Source: Planctomycetia bacterium (GTDB lineage: Bacteria > Planctomycetota > Planctomycetia > Pirellulales > Thermoguttaceae). From it: 64,000 bases of DNA. The notes below the pieces were generated by a model that searched no databases, was not told the origin of the DNA, and worked only from the letters and a program-made list of their open reading frames with translations. Below, one piece after another: positions 51,753-61,761 of this stretch (positions within the stretch are counted from its first letter, which is position 1; every line of letters begins with the position of its first letter). The translations under genes were made by a program, and so were the position numbers. Where the stretch lies: NCBI GenBank assembly GCA_030527205.1, contig JAUNBG010000011.1, positions 19,936-83,935 of the forward strand, in the 5' to 3' direction.

Positions 51753-53258
51753 TTGAGTCAGGCAACAGATACAGCCTATCAGGAAGCGGAAGATTCGGTT
51801 TTGGAGGTTTTGGTTATTGATGATGAACCGGCGCATGCCGAAGTTGTTGCGAGCAGTCTTGAACGAATTGGCGCTCAAAGCGTCGTTGTTCATTCGCAAA
51901 AAGAAGCGATTGAGAAAATCAACGAACGCTTTTTTGATGTCGTTGTTACCGATTTAATGCTCGAACAAAATGACGGCGGACTTCAAATTCTTAAGGTTGT
52001 CAAACAAAGAACGCCCGAAACGGAAGTCATTGTTATGACCGCTTATTCTGGAATTGAAACTGCGGTTGAGGCAATGCGTCAAGGGGCGTTCAATTATCTT
52101 CAAAAGCCTCTTGATGTAAAACAGCTTCGAACGATTGTTGAAAAAGCGGGACAAAGCGCCAAACTTCGCCGAATCAATCGCCAGTTGAAAGAACGACTTG
52201 ATGAAAAATTTGGTTTCGATGGCGTTATTGGCAACAGTCCGGCAATGTTGAAAGTTATTGAACGACTCAAACGAATCGCTCCGACCGACGCGACCGTTCT
52301 TATTCTTGGCGATACAGGAACCGGAAAAGAACTTTTCGCTCAAGCGCTTCATCAAAATAGTCCTCGCAAGAATAAGCCTTTTGTTGCTTTGAATTGCGCC
52401 GCATTAAGCGAAAATATTTTGGAAAGCGAACTCTTCGGACATGTCAAAGGGGCGTTTACCGATGCGTCGAGCGATCGGGTTGGAAAGTTTGAATATGCGG
52501 CAGGCGGAACGCTTTTTCTTGACGAAGTTGGCGATATGCCAATGCAGACGCAGATCAAACTGCTTCGCGTGCTCGAAAATGGCGAAATAACCCGCGTCGG
52601 ATCGAATAATACGATTAAAGTCAATGTTCGACTTATTTCCGCGACCAATAGAAATTTAGAAGATTCGGTTGAAAATGGATCGTTTCGTCGCGATTTATAT
52701 CATCGTTTGAAAGTTGTAACGCTAAGGCTTCCTTCGTTAAAGGAACGAAATTCTGACATTCCGGTTTTGCTTGATCATTTTTTGAAAAATTTTACGAAAA
52801 AATATAATAAGAAAATCAAAGGCATAACGCCCAATGCGCGGCGAAAACTCTTTTCTTACAGTTGGCCGGGCAATGTTCGTCAATTGAAAAATATTGCAGA
52901 AAGTATGGTCGTTGTCGATTTTGATGAATTATTGGATGTTGATGATTTACCGGATGAAATTTTAGAGGCTTTTCCGAGTTCAGCAATTTCTGACAACAAA
53001 GTCGCCAGTTCAACAGAAAGCAATGAATCGTCGGGCTCTCAGGTTTTTTCGACGAAAGGTTCCCCTTCGGATATATTGAACATTTCAAGCAATTTGACGA
53101 GTTTGGTTGGTCATTCCCTGGACGATTTAGAAAGGCGTTTTATTCAGGAAACGCTTCATGTAACCGGCGGCAATCGCGAAGAAGCGGCAAAATTGTTGGG
53201 AATCGGCGAACGAACGCTTTATCGTCGACTCAAAGAAATCAATCCAGACGAAAAATGA
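51753..53258 (+). CDS. NtrC-family sigma-54-dependent response regulator
   Basis: This is a ~501-aa transcription activator. Receiver domain ~20-135 has VLVIDDE, the phospho-Asp in [14 protein letters not shown] and the Lys in YLQKPLD. AAA+ domain ~160-390 has Walker [10 protein letters not shown], the sigma-54 contact loop GAFTDA (usual form GAFTGA) and Walker [12 protein letters not shown]. Residues ~450-500 carry a Fis-type helix-turn-helix ([20 protein letters not shown]). The start is a TTG at 51753, with AAGGAG 7 nt upstream; the ATG at 51735 overlaps that site and is rejected. No partner kinase is adjacent. Confidence 0.92.
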   Translation: MSQATDTAYQEAEDSVLEVLVIDDEPAHAEVVASSLERIGAQSVVVHSQKEAIEKINERFFDVVVTDLMLEQNDGGLQILKVVKQRTPETEVIVMTAYSGIETAVEAMRQGAFNYLQKPLDVKQLRTIVEKAGQSAKLRRINRQLKERLDEKFGFDGVIGNSPAMLKVIERLKRIAPTDATVLILGDTGTGKELFAQALHQNSPRKNKPFVALNCAALSENILESELFGHVKGAFTDASSDRVGKFEYAAGGTLFLDEVGDMPMQTQIKLLRVLENGEITRVGSNNTIKVNVRLISATNRNLEDSVENGSFRRDLYHRLKVVTLRLPSLKERNSDIPVLLDHFLKNFTKKYNKKIKGITPNARRKLFSYSWPGNVRQLKNIAESMVVVDFDELLDVDDLPDEILEAFPSSAISDNKVASSTESNESSGSQVFSTKGSPSDILNISSNLTSLVGHSLDDLERRFIQETLHVTGGNREEAAKLLGIGERTLYRRLKEINPDEK

Positions 53259-53373
53259 CTTTTTTCGTTTGCCATTTATCAAAAACAGAAATGGGCTATT
53301 GTTGTTTTGAATCTTTCTTGTTTTATGATAATCAAAACAAAAAGTAAGGTTAAAAATAGAAAATTGCATTTGT

Positions 53374-53379
53374 TATAAT
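53374..53379 (+). promoter_or_regulatory. Extended -10 promoter element for sppA
   Basis: TGTTATAAT (TG at 53371-53372, TATAAT at 53374-53379) lies 45 nt upstream of the sppA start. The -35 region is weak. Confidence 0.45.
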
Positions 53380-53423
53380 GTTTATGTAATTCAAATCATT
53401 AGTTATGGAGATAACAAATAATT

Positions 53424-54719
53424 ATGAATAATGATTCATTTCAATCGAATGAGGATGTCAATCGGGCGGATCATTCCCTTCATTCGCAAGAATCGTTTCG
53501 GGAAGCGGAATTTGCGGATCAGGAACCGATATCCGGATCTCAACAATCAAGAAACAATTCAACCTTTAACAGCGGTTCGCAGACCTCTTCAAATAAACCA
53601 GATAATACGTCAATGGGGCCGCAGCCATTTGGGTCTGTTCCATTTGGCGGATTTCCCCCTTATCCGCCGCCGCCCTATTGGATGACTCAACGGGAACCGC
53701 AGCGTTCTCCTGGATTAGGAACTTATTTTCTTCGCTTTTGTATGTCAACAATAGGGATTTTAGTTGGCGGGCTCTGTTTCTTTTTTCTGGCTTGTTTCGT
53801 TTTAGCAGCAATGCTTGCTTTGATGATGGGCGAAACTTCTCTTGATTCGGTCGCCGTTCACGAAAAGACTCTTTCTGGCTCGGAAATGAATCCGCATAAG
53901 ATTGCCATTTTGCCGATCGAAGGAACCATATTGGGCGAAGAAGACGGGTTTATTCGCAACGCCATTCGCCAGGCTTATGAAGACAGTCGAATTGCGGCAA
54001 TCGTTTTGCGAATCAATTCTCCGGGCGGAACGATGTCGGGCAGCGATTATTATTATCATCATTTGATGACCTTAAAAAAGGAACGCAATATTCCCATTAT
54101 TGTCAGTATGGGCGATCTTGCTGCAAGCGGCGGTTATTATTTAGCGATGACCGGCGATAAAATCTTTGCGGAACGTTCAACCTGGACTGGTTCGATTGGC
54201 GTTATTTGCCCTCTTTATAATGCTGCCGATCTCTGTTCAACAATTGGCGTTCAATCGAATGCGATAACAAGCGGAACGATGAAAGGAATGGGAAATATAA
54301 CCAAACCGATGAGCGAAGAGGAAAAAGAGATTTGGCAACATTTAGTTGATCAATCCTATGAACAATTTTTGGATGTTGTTCGAAAAGGGCGTCCCAATTT
54401 CGTATTAAGCGACAATGCCGATCCGAACGATGATCCGTTACGAAAAATCGCCGATGGTCGCATTTATTCTGCCCAACAAGCGAAGTCAAATGGATTGATC
54501 GACGAAATTGATTTTCTTGACGCCGCAGTTGAAGAAGCGATCAATCGAGCCGGTTGTTCAAAAAATAAAGTTCAAATCGTTCGTTATCAAGAAGAAGAAA
54601 GCTTTTTCAGTGCCTTAAAGGTTCAATCGAAAGACCAGAATATCTCCAAAATCATATCCGGAATTTCGACGCCGCAAGTTTATTATTTATGTCCTCAAGC
54701 CATTCCGATTTCTTTATAA
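53424..54719 (+). CDS. sppA: Signal peptide peptidase SppA
   Basis: This is a 431-aa membrane-anchored serine protease of family S49 that degrades cleaved signal peptides. Residues ~1-95 are a Gln/Asn/Pro-rich cytoplasmic stretch (SVPFGGFPPYPPPPYWM). A transmembrane segment lies at ~100-135 (STIGILVGGLCFFFLACFVL). The protease core has LPIEGTILG, LRINSPGGTMSGSDY, the catalytic serine in DLAASGGYYLAM and the catalytic lysine in ITSGTMKGMGN. The single-domain short form is typical outside enterobacteria. It follows the NtrC-type gene by 165 nt. Confidence 0.92.
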   Translation: MNNDSFQSNEDVNRADHSLHSQESFREAEFADQEPISGSQQSRNNSTFNSGSQTSSNKPDNTSMGPQPFGSVPFGGFPPYPPPPYWMTQREPQRSPGLGTYFLRFCMSTIGILVGGLCFFFLACFVLAAMLALMMGETSLDSVAVHEKTLSGSEMNPHKIAILPIEGTILGEEDGFIRNAIRQAYEDSRIAAIVLRINSPGGTMSGSDYYYHHLMTLKKERNIPIIVSMGDLAASGGYYLAMTGDKIFAERSTWTGSIGVICPLYNAADLCSTIGVQSNAITSGTMKGMGNITKPMSEEEKEIWQHLVDQSYEQFLDVVRKGRPNFVLSDNADPNDDPLRKIADGRIYSAQQAKSNGLIDEIDFLDAAVEEAINRAGCSKNKVQIVRYQEEESFFSALKVQSKDQNISKIISGISTPQVYYLCPQAIPISL

Positions 54720-54799
54720 CTCGATTCGGATTGATTTTTGGATTTTCTCAATCTTCAACTTTGTTGGAGCATTCAAATTTGAGAGAAATGGTTCGACGC

Positions 54800-56893
54800 T
54801 TAATGTAACGAACCGTTTTTAATCGCTTTGTAACGGGGATTATCCGCCTGACCTGTGACTTCATATAAAAAACGACTTGGAATCGTCGGGCGGAGTTTTC
54901 CCCATTTGAACCGGTTCAGAGCAAGCGTCAATGTCAAACGGCGCTGAGCTCGAGTTATTCCGACATAACAGAGGCGACGTTCTTCGTCAACGGCATAAAT
55001 ATTTTCGAGTTCTTCTGTCAAAGAGCGTTGATGCGGCAAGATTCCTTCTTCCATTCCGACCATAAAAACCTCTTTAAATTCGAGTCCCTTTGCTGCATGA
55101 TAGGTCATCAAAAGAATGGCGTTTTTATCAAGTTTTTTTTCATTTCCTTTGGCAAAATCGCTATCGCCGAGAGAAGCATTGTCCAAAAAATCAAGAAGCG
55201 TTCCATTTGGATGCTCTTTTAAATAGGAAGCCGTTGCATTGATGACTTCGCCAACGGAATTCCAACGCGTTTCTCTTTCGGATGCGTCAGGATATTGTCG
55301 ATCAATTTCGCGGCGATAATCGATTGCTTCGATAAATGCCGAAAGCGACTCGGGCGTAAACGATTTCTTTAAAAGGGCGCCTTGCGCTTGAATCATTTGT
55401 CGAAACTCGCCCAACGACTTTTGTGTTCGATTATCAAATAGTTTATTGTTTTGGGGCGAATCAAAATTCAGAGAACCGTCAGAAGAAGCGGAAACGCTTG
55501 ACGGAATCGAACGATTTTTTGTATTTGTTGCAAAATTGTTGTTCGAGAACAAGGAATCCGTTTCTGCAGAAACCTGCTCGATTTCCTTTAATATTGACCA
55601 GGTTGATTTTTTTTGACCAATGGCCATTTCCGTCAATCGTCGAATCGAAGTTGATCCGATGCCTCGCGGCGGGGAATTAATGACGCGAAGCAAAGAAATG
55701 TCGTCTTGCGGTCGAACCAGAATTCGTAAATAAGACAAAATATCTTTAATTTCCTTTCGGTCAAAAAACGATTGTCCGCCGACAACGGAATAGGGGATAT
55801 TTTGAGCTCGAAGTTCCATTTCAAAAGCGCGAGGCTGTTCATTTGTTCGAAAAAGAATGGCGAAATCGCGAGGTTGACGATTCGGCGATTTGAGGCGTTC
55901 GCAAATCAAAGAGACAACCGTTTTGGCTTCCGCTTCGCCGTCTTTGCATTGAAGTATTTGCGGCGAAGCGCCTTGGACATCCGTTTTAAGTCTTTTGGGA
56001 TGTCTTTGAAGATTAAACTGAATAACGCGATTGGCCCATTGAAGTATCGGAATTGTTGATCGATAATTCATTTCGAGTCGAATGACTTTCGCGTCTTTCC
56101 AATCGTTTTTGAAGTTTAAAATATGAGAAACTTCGGCTCCCCTCCAACCATAAATAGCCTGGTCGTCATCGCCGACAACGCAGATGTTTCGATGTTTCAG
56201 CGCCAGTCCTTTAACAATTCGATACTGACTCATATTTGTGTCCTGATATTCATCGATCAATAGATGATCGAAACGTTGCGCTTCTTCGTCGAGAACCTCA
56301 GGATATTGTTGAAACAGTTCTTCAGTATGTAATAAAATGTCGTCAAAATCGACTGCTCCAAGCGTTTTGAGTTGCATTTGATATTTGCGATAAGCAACGG
56401 CGGCAATATAATCCCGCGCGTCTTCGAGATGAGCCATTGCCTGTTCCGCATTGCGTCCGGCGCATTTCCAGCGACTGACCCGGTTCAGGAAATCGGAAGA
56501 GGTCAAAGCGCCGCCCGCAACGCGAATATCTCGCAAAATTTGTCGAGCAACCGATTCTTGATCGCCGCGATCATAAATGGAAAATTGGTTCGGAAAACCT
56601 AAATGATGTATTTGACGCCGAAGAATTCGGACACAGAGCGAATGGAACGTCGATATTTCAGGTTTTATCGTTGTTAATGAACCGATTCGTTGACTGATTC
56701 GCTGTTGCATTTCGCGAGCAGCTTTATTTGTAAATGTAACTGCCAGAATTCGATCTGCTTTAATGCCGCTTCGAATAAGACGAGCAACTCGTTCTGTGAC
56801 GACGCGGGTTTTGCCTGTTCCCGCTCCGGCCAAAACCAAAAGAGGGCCGGAAAGCGTTTCAACGGCTGCTTCCTGAGCGGAATTCAATGACAT
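54800..56893 (-). CDS. pcrA: UvrD/PcrA-type superfamily 1 DNA helicase
   Basis: This is a ~697-aa 3'-5' DNA helicase used in repair and in displacing replication blocks. Motif I is LAGAGTGKTRVVTER, motif Ia FTNKAAREM, motif II LIDEYQDTNMSQYRIV, motif III VVGDDDQAIYGWRGAEVSH, motif IV RLEMNYRSTIPI, motif V LMTYHAAKGLEFKEVFMVG and motif VI YVGITRAQRRLTL. The start at 56893 has GAGG 5 nt upstream; an upstream TTG at 56920 is less likely. It is convergent with sppA. Confidence 0.93.
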   Translation of the reverse strand: MSLNSAQEAAVETLSGPLLVLAGAGTGKTRVVTERVARLIRSGIKADRILAVTFTNKAAREMQQRISQRIGSLTTIKPEISTFHSLCVRILRRQIHHLGFPNQFSIYDRGDQESVARQILRDIRVAGGALTSSDFLNRVSRWKCAGRNAEQAMAHLEDARDYIAAVAYRKYQMQLKTLGAVDFDDILLHTEELFQQYPEVLDEEAQRFDHLLIDEYQDTNMSQYRIVKGLALKHRNICVVGDDDQAIYGWRGAEVSHILNFKNDWKDAKVIRLEMNYRSTIPILQWANRVIQFNLQRHPKRLKTDVQGASPQILQCKDGEAEAKTVVSLICERLKSPNRQPRDFAILFRTNEQPRAFEMELRAQNIPYSVVGGQSFFDRKEIKDILSYLRILVRPQDDISLLRVINSPPRGIGSTSIRRLTEMAIGQKKSTWSILKEIEQVSAETDSLFSNNNFATNTKNRSIPSSVSASSDGSLNFDSPQNNKLFDNRTQKSLGEFRQMIQAQGALLKKSFTPESLSAFIEAIDYRREIDRQYPDASERETRWNSVGEVINATASYLKEHPNGTLLDFLDNASLGDSDFAKGNEKKLDKNAILLMTYHAAKGLEFKEVFMVGMEEGILPHQRSLTEELENIYAVDEERRLCYVGITRAQRRLTLTLALNRFKWGKLRPTIPSRFLYEVTGQADNPRYKAIKNGSLH

Positions 56894-57200
56894 CAAAACC
56901 TCAATTCCATTTCGAATCAAACCGGTTCATTCTTTTGAGAATAATTCGGCGTTTACTAAAATAGTCAACTGTTAACATCAACATCTCCAATGGAACGAAA
57001 TTGAATTCAAGGATATTAATTAAAACGTTTTGGAAACTTTTCAATGAATATTTTCATTAATATTTACGAAAATCCCATTCGTTTATTGATTACAGGAACA
57101 AAATGGCGGTTATTCTGAAGTCGTTCTGAGCAACCGTTTTTGTCCTTAATATTAATATTTAATATTTTTTGTCCTTTATTATTGTCGGCGTTTTTATCCT

Positions 57201-57348
57201 TAATAGAGGTTCGAAAATCCGCAGGGAGCGCGGACATCTCGACCGCAGGAACTGGTTTTAGCGACTTTGTTTGAGGAACTGGTTTTAGCAACTTTGTTTG
57301 AAATGCGTTTGTTGAAAAAACAGGTTTTTCAGAACTTCGTTTAATAAA
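57201..57348. repeat. MITE-like palindromic repeat, copy 6, with internal duplication
   Basis: The central palindrome is GCGCGGACATCTCGACCGC, and the right arm is CAGGTTTTTCAGAACTTCGT. A 27-bp block beginning GGAACTGGTTTTAGC occurs twice in tandem (57248-57274 and 57275-57301) with one difference, which lengthens this copy. Confidence 0.75.
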
Positions 57349-57514
57349 TTTCGATGGGACATTGGCTGGCTTGCGACATCAAAAAATGGGAATGGTCAAA
57401 AGTCTTGCGCCAAATCAAACAACATTGTCCATTCAGAAAAAGAAATGAAAAATCCGATTGCCCTTCCATTTTAACTAGAACTTAAAAAGAATAAAGGACG
57501 TCCAACGAATTTTA

Positions 57515-57868
57515 AGGTCAACGAATATTACTGCATTTTTCTCGATTTTTGTAATGAAATTGGACATTTTCACGCAACAGAAACGCAAGGACGCTTTCTT
57601 TTTGGAGCTTCCGATTTCGTCGTTCTTTAAATCGCTTTTAAAAACGACTGTTCCATTTGAAAAAAAGTCGGTTTCCTTGAAAGATATTCGTTTTTGTCGC
57701 TCGTTTTGGACCCTCGTTTTGGGCGTTTTTATTTTGTTCGTTGCGCCGCGCGAAAATCCTTTTTTATAAAATTTCTCGCCGCGTGAAAATCCTTTTTTCT
57801 GTCGGATAATCTTCTATTTTGTGTCGCGAAAAGAAAAACCGGGAAAAGTACAGAATATTAAGGAATCG
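57515..57868 (+). repeat. Dispersed repeat family 2, copy 2
   Basis: From CTCGATTTTTGTAATGAAAT through GAAACGCAAGGACG, TTTAAATCGCTTTTAAAAA and GCGCGAAAATCCTTTTTT to AGAAAAACCGGGAAAAGTAC it parallels 13403-13692 and, in reverse complement, 63728-64000. Confidence 0.65.
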
Positions 57869-57977
57869 TTTGAAATGTTAGCAAAAGCGGGAAGGGGAAC
57901 GGAATCAAAATCAAAATGGCGACAGGCGTTGCCTTCCGTAATCCAGGCCGGTTGTTGTCGGATTTGCGAATTCAATA

Positions 57978-59003
57978 TCAAGAAGTTTCTGAAGAATTGT
58001 ATAGAAACAAGGAAATGAAACCAAGAACAACAATATAAAAGAACAGAAGAAGACCGGAAAGAATGGCAATCCCTTGTTTAAACAAGAGAGCGGAACAACC
58101 AAAATATTGACATATTGTTAATGGGTTGGGAGAAATAAATGCTTCGATCATTGCGGCGAGAGAAAAAAGAACAATAGTCAACGTCAAAATCGGTAACGCT
58201 TGCCTTGAAGCTAAACGGACGGAATCAAAACGGTTAAAACCTCGGGATGAAATAAAAGCAAATCCCATTCGCATTCCGCTTGCTGCCGACATAATGATTG
58301 CCATTAATTCAAACGGACCATGAGCGGTTACGAATTCTGTAAAATGGCGAGTTGTTTCAAAAGAAACGGATGAACTTGTCATATGACCGAATATCGTGCC
58401 AATCCCAATTGCATTGCTTAAAAGAATCCAAAGGCCGCCGAAACCTCCCAAAATACTTAATGCAAAACATTGAATACCGATTCCGGTATTATTCCAGATA
58501 TAGAACCCTGCCATTTGAAAACGTTCGCCTTGATTCATTGAATCGAATGGTTTTTCATACATAACTTCAATATTGTTTAATGTATACTCCGAGACAACTT
58601 TGGAGGCGAAATCGTTCGACGAATGAGTTAATAAGTAACAGGTTAGAAAAGGAACCCAAAAAAGAAACATTGCCGTCCAGAAAAGATAATCAGAGACAAT
58701 AATTCGGGGCGTTTTAATGAAGAATGTTTGCCAAAAACTGTTGCAATAATCATCAGAGCGTCGATATAATTGATGATGAGCCAGACCGACCAGATTATTC
58801 AGATATTTGCTGACTCCTTGGGGGAAACAATAAGAATCCGCCAAAGCCAGATCGGAACAGGCAACCCGATATAATGAAGAAAATCGAGCGATTTCATCCG
58901 GATCAGCATTTTTTATTTTTCGGTTGGAACGGAATTTTTCTGTTAAATGTTCTAGTTCCTTCCATTGAGGCTCGCGTTTTTCCATAATATCGGAAATATT
59001 CAT
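57978..59003 (-). CDS. SpoIIM-family (stage II sporulation protein M-like) membrane protein
   Basis: This is a ~341-aa multi-pass membrane protein of the SpoIIM/YdaL family. Non-sporulating bacteria use it with RDD, MoxR and DUF58 proteins in envelope processes. The N-terminal ~90 residues are soluble. Five or so hydrophobic segments follow (DYLFWTAMFLFWVPFLTCYL, CFALSILGGFGGLWILLSN, LTLTIVLFSLAAMIEAFIS, ILSGLLLFFYIVVLGFISLF), with the family's FIWNN-type loop (GFYIWNNTGIGIQ) and TAHGPFELMAII. The start at 59003 has GGAG 6 nt upstream. No RDD gene is adjacent. Confidence 0.85.
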   Translation of the reverse strand: MNISDIMEKREPQWKELEHLTEKFRSNRKIKNADPDEIARFSSLYRVACSDLALADSYCFPQGVSKYLNNLVGLAHHQLYRRSDDYCNSFWQTFFIKTPRIIVSDYLFWTAMFLFWVPFLTCYLLTHSSNDFASKVVSEYTLNNIEVMYEKPFDSMNQGERFQMAGFYIWNNTGIGIQCFALSILGGFGGLWILLSNAIGIGTIFGHMTSSSVSFETTRHFTEFVTAHGPFELMAIIMSAASGMRMGFAFISSRGFNRFDSVRLASRQALPILTLTIVLFSLAAMIEAFISPNPLTICQYFGCSALLFKQGIAILSGLLLFFYIVVLGFISLFLYNSSETS

Positions 59004-59200
59004 GATAATCTCCAAATCTCAATAACCTTTAATTAGACAAAATTTCAACGAATTAAACTTTATCGAGAACAATTTTGTCAATAATGGTTGCCGGAAAATT
59101 TATTCATAAATGCACTAAAACTATTTATTGTAACATATTTTGTGGGGGCTTAAAACTTTTTTGAATCAAGACGCAATGATTGAATTTGGTGACGATTAAG

Positions 59201-60658
59201 TTATTTTTGGATTGATTCCAAGTATTGATGAATATCTTGAGCGCTTTTTCTTCCCGCTCCCATTGCGAGAATAACGGTTGCTGCGCCAGTAACAATGTCG
59301 CCGCCAGCCCAAACCCGTTCAAGATTTGTTCGACCGGTTTCCGTAACGATAATATAACCTCGCTTGTTCAACTCAAGCCCGTCCGTTTTTTTCGTTAAGA
59401 TAGGATTTGCCTTGGCTCCGGCGGCTAAAATAACCAAATCGGTTTCGATTAGGAACTCGGAATTTGGAATCGGAATAGGGCGTCGACGTCCAGAAGCGTC
59501 AGGCTCTCCGAGTTCCATTTTTTGAACTGTCATTTTTTGAACGCGTCCTTTTTCATCTCCCATTAATTCGACAGGATTTGTCAGAAAAAGGAATTCGACT
59601 CCTTCTTCATAAGCATGATGAACTTCTTCGCCTCGAGCGGGGAGTTCTTCTTTGGATCGACGATAAACGATTTTGACCGTTTCCGCGCCCAGACGAAGAG
59701 CGCTTCGAGCGGCATCCATTGCGACATTTCCGCCGCCAACAACACAAACGTTTTGGCCTTTAACGATCGGCGTATCATAATCAGGGAAAAGATAAGCTTT
59801 CATGAGATTGGATCGGGTTAAATATTCGTTTGCCGAATAGACGCCGCCCAGGTCTTCGCCGGGAATTCCAAGAAAATTGGGCAATCCAGCGCCGACGCCA
59901 ATATAAAGGGCATCGAATCCTTCTTCGTTCAATAATTCATCAACCGAGATCGTTTTGCCGACAACTGTATTCAATTCAATTTGAACGCCGAGTTGTTCCA
60001 AATAATGAACTTCCTTTTCGACAATGGATTTGGGAAGGCGAAATTCAGGGATTCCGTACATAAGAACGCCGCCCGGTTTATGAAACGCTTCAAAAATAAC
60101 AACCTCATAACCGAGCAAAATAAGATCGCCGGCAACAGTTAGACCGGCAGGACCGGCGCCAACAACGGCGACTTTCTTCCCATTTTTCGGAGGAAGTTTT
60201 GGAATGGAAACCAAATCATTTTCCCGTTCATAATCCGCAGCAAAGCGTTCGCAACGACCAATGGCAACCGGTTCGGATTTTTTGCCGAGAATACAACGGC
60301 CTTCGCATTGATTTTCTTGAGGGCAAACGCGACCGCAAATGGCCGGAAAAGCGTTTTTCTCTTTGATTTTTCTGGCGGCTTCAGCAAATTTGCCTTCCGC
60401 AATCAAATGAAGAAAATCGGGGATCGGGACATTGACCGGACAACCTTCGCGGCATTGCGGATTCTTGCAATTCAAACAACGCGACGCTTCCTGTTGCGCC
60501 ATTTCCGCAGAATAACCAAGCGGAACTTCTTTAAAATTATGAGCTCGAACCTCGGGGGCTTGTTCCGGCATCGGATTTCGACCAGATTTAATCGAGTTCG
60601 AGGCAACAAGATTGACTTTGTTTATTGGTTCTTTGGGGGAAGAATTTAAGTCAGCCAT
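59201..60658 (-). CDS. nfnB: NfnB / glutamate-synthase-small-subunit-like NADPH oxidoreductase
   Basis: This is a ~485-aa FAD/iron-sulfur protein. The N-terminal cluster-binding part has CLNCKNPQCREGCPV and ICGRVCPQENQCEGRCILG. The FAD motif is VAVVGAGPAGLTVAGDL and the NADPH motif VCVVGGGNVAMDAARSALRL, ending GDIVTGAATVILAMGAGRKS. Alone it could be GltD or SudA, but it follows an NfnA/SudB-like gene with only one nucleotide between stop and start, so the electron-bifurcating NADH-dependent ferredoxin:NADP oxidoreductase is the best fit. AAGGGA precedes the ATG at 60658; the earlier frame start at 60718 overlaps nfnA. Confidence 0.87.
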   Translation of the reverse strand: MADLNSSPKEPINKVNLVASNSIKSGRNPMPEQAPEVRAHNFKEVPLGYSAEMAQQEASRCLNCKNPQCREGCPVNVPIPDFLHLIAEGKFAEAARKIKEKNAFPAICGRVCPQENQCEGRCILGKKSEPVAIGRCERFAADYERENDLVSIPKLPPKNGKKVAVVGAGPAGLTVAGDLILLGYEVVIFEAFHKPGGVLMYGIPEFRLPKSIVEKEVHYLEQLGVQIELNTVVGKTISVDELLNEEGFDALYIGVGAGLPNFLGIPGEDLGGVYSANEYLTRSNLMKAYLFPDYDTPIVKGQNVCVVGGGNVAMDAARSALRLGAETVKIVYRRSKEELPARGEEVHHAYEEGVEFLFLTNPVELMGDEKGRVQKMTVQKMELGEPDASGRRRPIPIPNSEFLIETDLVILAAGAKANPILTKKTDGLELNKRGYIIVTETGRTNLERVWAGGDIVTGAATVILAMGAGRKSAQDIHQYLESIQK

Positions 60659-60659
60659 T

Positions 60660-61523
60660 TCAACGAATCCCTTCCGTTTGTTCAATATAACGTTGCAATG
60701 AACATTTTTCCGCTTCACAATAGGTTTTTTGTCGCATTAAAACATGATTCCAATCGATTTGATGCGCGTCAAATTCGGGACCGTCGACGCAAGTAAACTT
60801 TGTTTCGTTTCCGATTCGAACTCGACATCCGCCGCACATACCCGTTCCGTCAATCATTATAGAATTCAAACTTGCGATTGTTTTAACGTTGAAAGGCAAT
60901 GTTGTCGCCGCGCAAAACTTCATCATAATGGCCGGCCCAATCGCATAGACGCAACCAATATGATTGGGATCGTTTTCGGAAAGCAATTGATTCGCTTCCA
61001 ACAGTTCGCGAAGCGGTTCGGTAACCAATGCTTTTCGACCGGCAGAACCGTCGTCTGTTGTTATTATATGCTGATCGCTGACCGAATTAAGTTTGTCTTC
61101 CCAAAAAAGAAGCCCTTGATTTCGGGCTCCTTGAATTGAGATGACGCGATTTCCAGCATTTTTGAGAGATCGGGCAATGGGAAAAATCGGAGCTGTTCCA
61201 ACGCCGCCAGCGACTAAAACGACCGTTCCAAAATTTTCGATTTCGCTGCTTTGACCGAGCGGTCCGATCATTGCATAAAGTTGATCTCCGACGCCCAATT
61301 TAACCATTTTTCGCGTTGAGGTTCCAACTGCCATAACGACCATTGTAACGGTTCCTGCTTCTGCGTCATAATCTGCGATTGTTAATGGAATTCGCTCTCC
61401 GGTCTCTTCGATCATAACGATAACGAAATGTCCCGCTCGGGCTTTTCCTGCCAATCGGGGATTTTTAACAATCATTTCATAGATCGACGGAGCAATCTCG
61501 CTCATTTTTAATATAGGAATCAT
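60660..61523 (-). CDS. nfnA: NfnA / SudB-like FAD/NAD-binding subunit
   Basis: This is a ~287-aa flavoprotein of the ferredoxin-NADP reductase / dihydroorotate-dehydrogenase-electron-transfer type. The FAD region is AGHFVIVMIEETGERIPLTI, the nucleotide motif VLVAGGVGTAPIFPIARSL, and the [2Fe-2S]-binding C-terminus DGTGMCGGCRVRIG with KFTCVDGPEFD. The start at 61523 has AAGGGG 6 nt upstream; 61550 is a less likely start. It is the first gene of the two-gene nfn operon. It could also serve as the missing flavin subunit for the hdr/flx system (inference). Confidence 0.87.
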   Translation of the reverse strand: MIPILKMSEIAPSIYEMIVKNPRLAGKARAGHFVIVMIEETGERIPLTIADYDAEAGTVTMVVMAVGTSTRKMVKLGVGDQLYAMIGPLGQSSEIENFGTVVLVAGGVGTAPIFPIARSLKNAGNRVISIQGARNQGLLFWEDKLNSVSDQHIITTDDGSAGRKALVTEPLRELLEANQLLSENDPNHIGCVYAIGPAIMMKFCAATTLPFNVKTIASLNSIMIDGTGMCGGCRVRIGNETKFTCVDGPEFDAHQIDWNHVLMRQKTYCEAEKCSLQRYIEQTEGIR

Positions 61524-61761
61524 AAAACGCCCCTTTTTAACAAAGATCAAACGAACTTAGCCTTTATCTATTCTAGCTCTCAATTCATTTTTGTCAAAGA
61601 GTCAAACTCTTTTATAAGAAAAAATAATAAATTGCTTTTTTTACAAAATTTTTTCAAAAGTTGTAACAAAATCAGATTTGATTCCGTCTTGACTATATCA
61701 GTCATTTTCGATAGGAAATGAAAACACATTTTAACATGAACCGAATGAATAAGGAATTTCA

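Larger units (their letters stand above)
56894..57977. other. Repeat-filled 1.1-kb intergenic region
   Basis: No supported gene. It holds a rearranged MITE-like copy (57201-57348) and a long family 2 repeat copy (about 57515-57868). Small frames here are repeat-derived. Confidence 0.6.
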
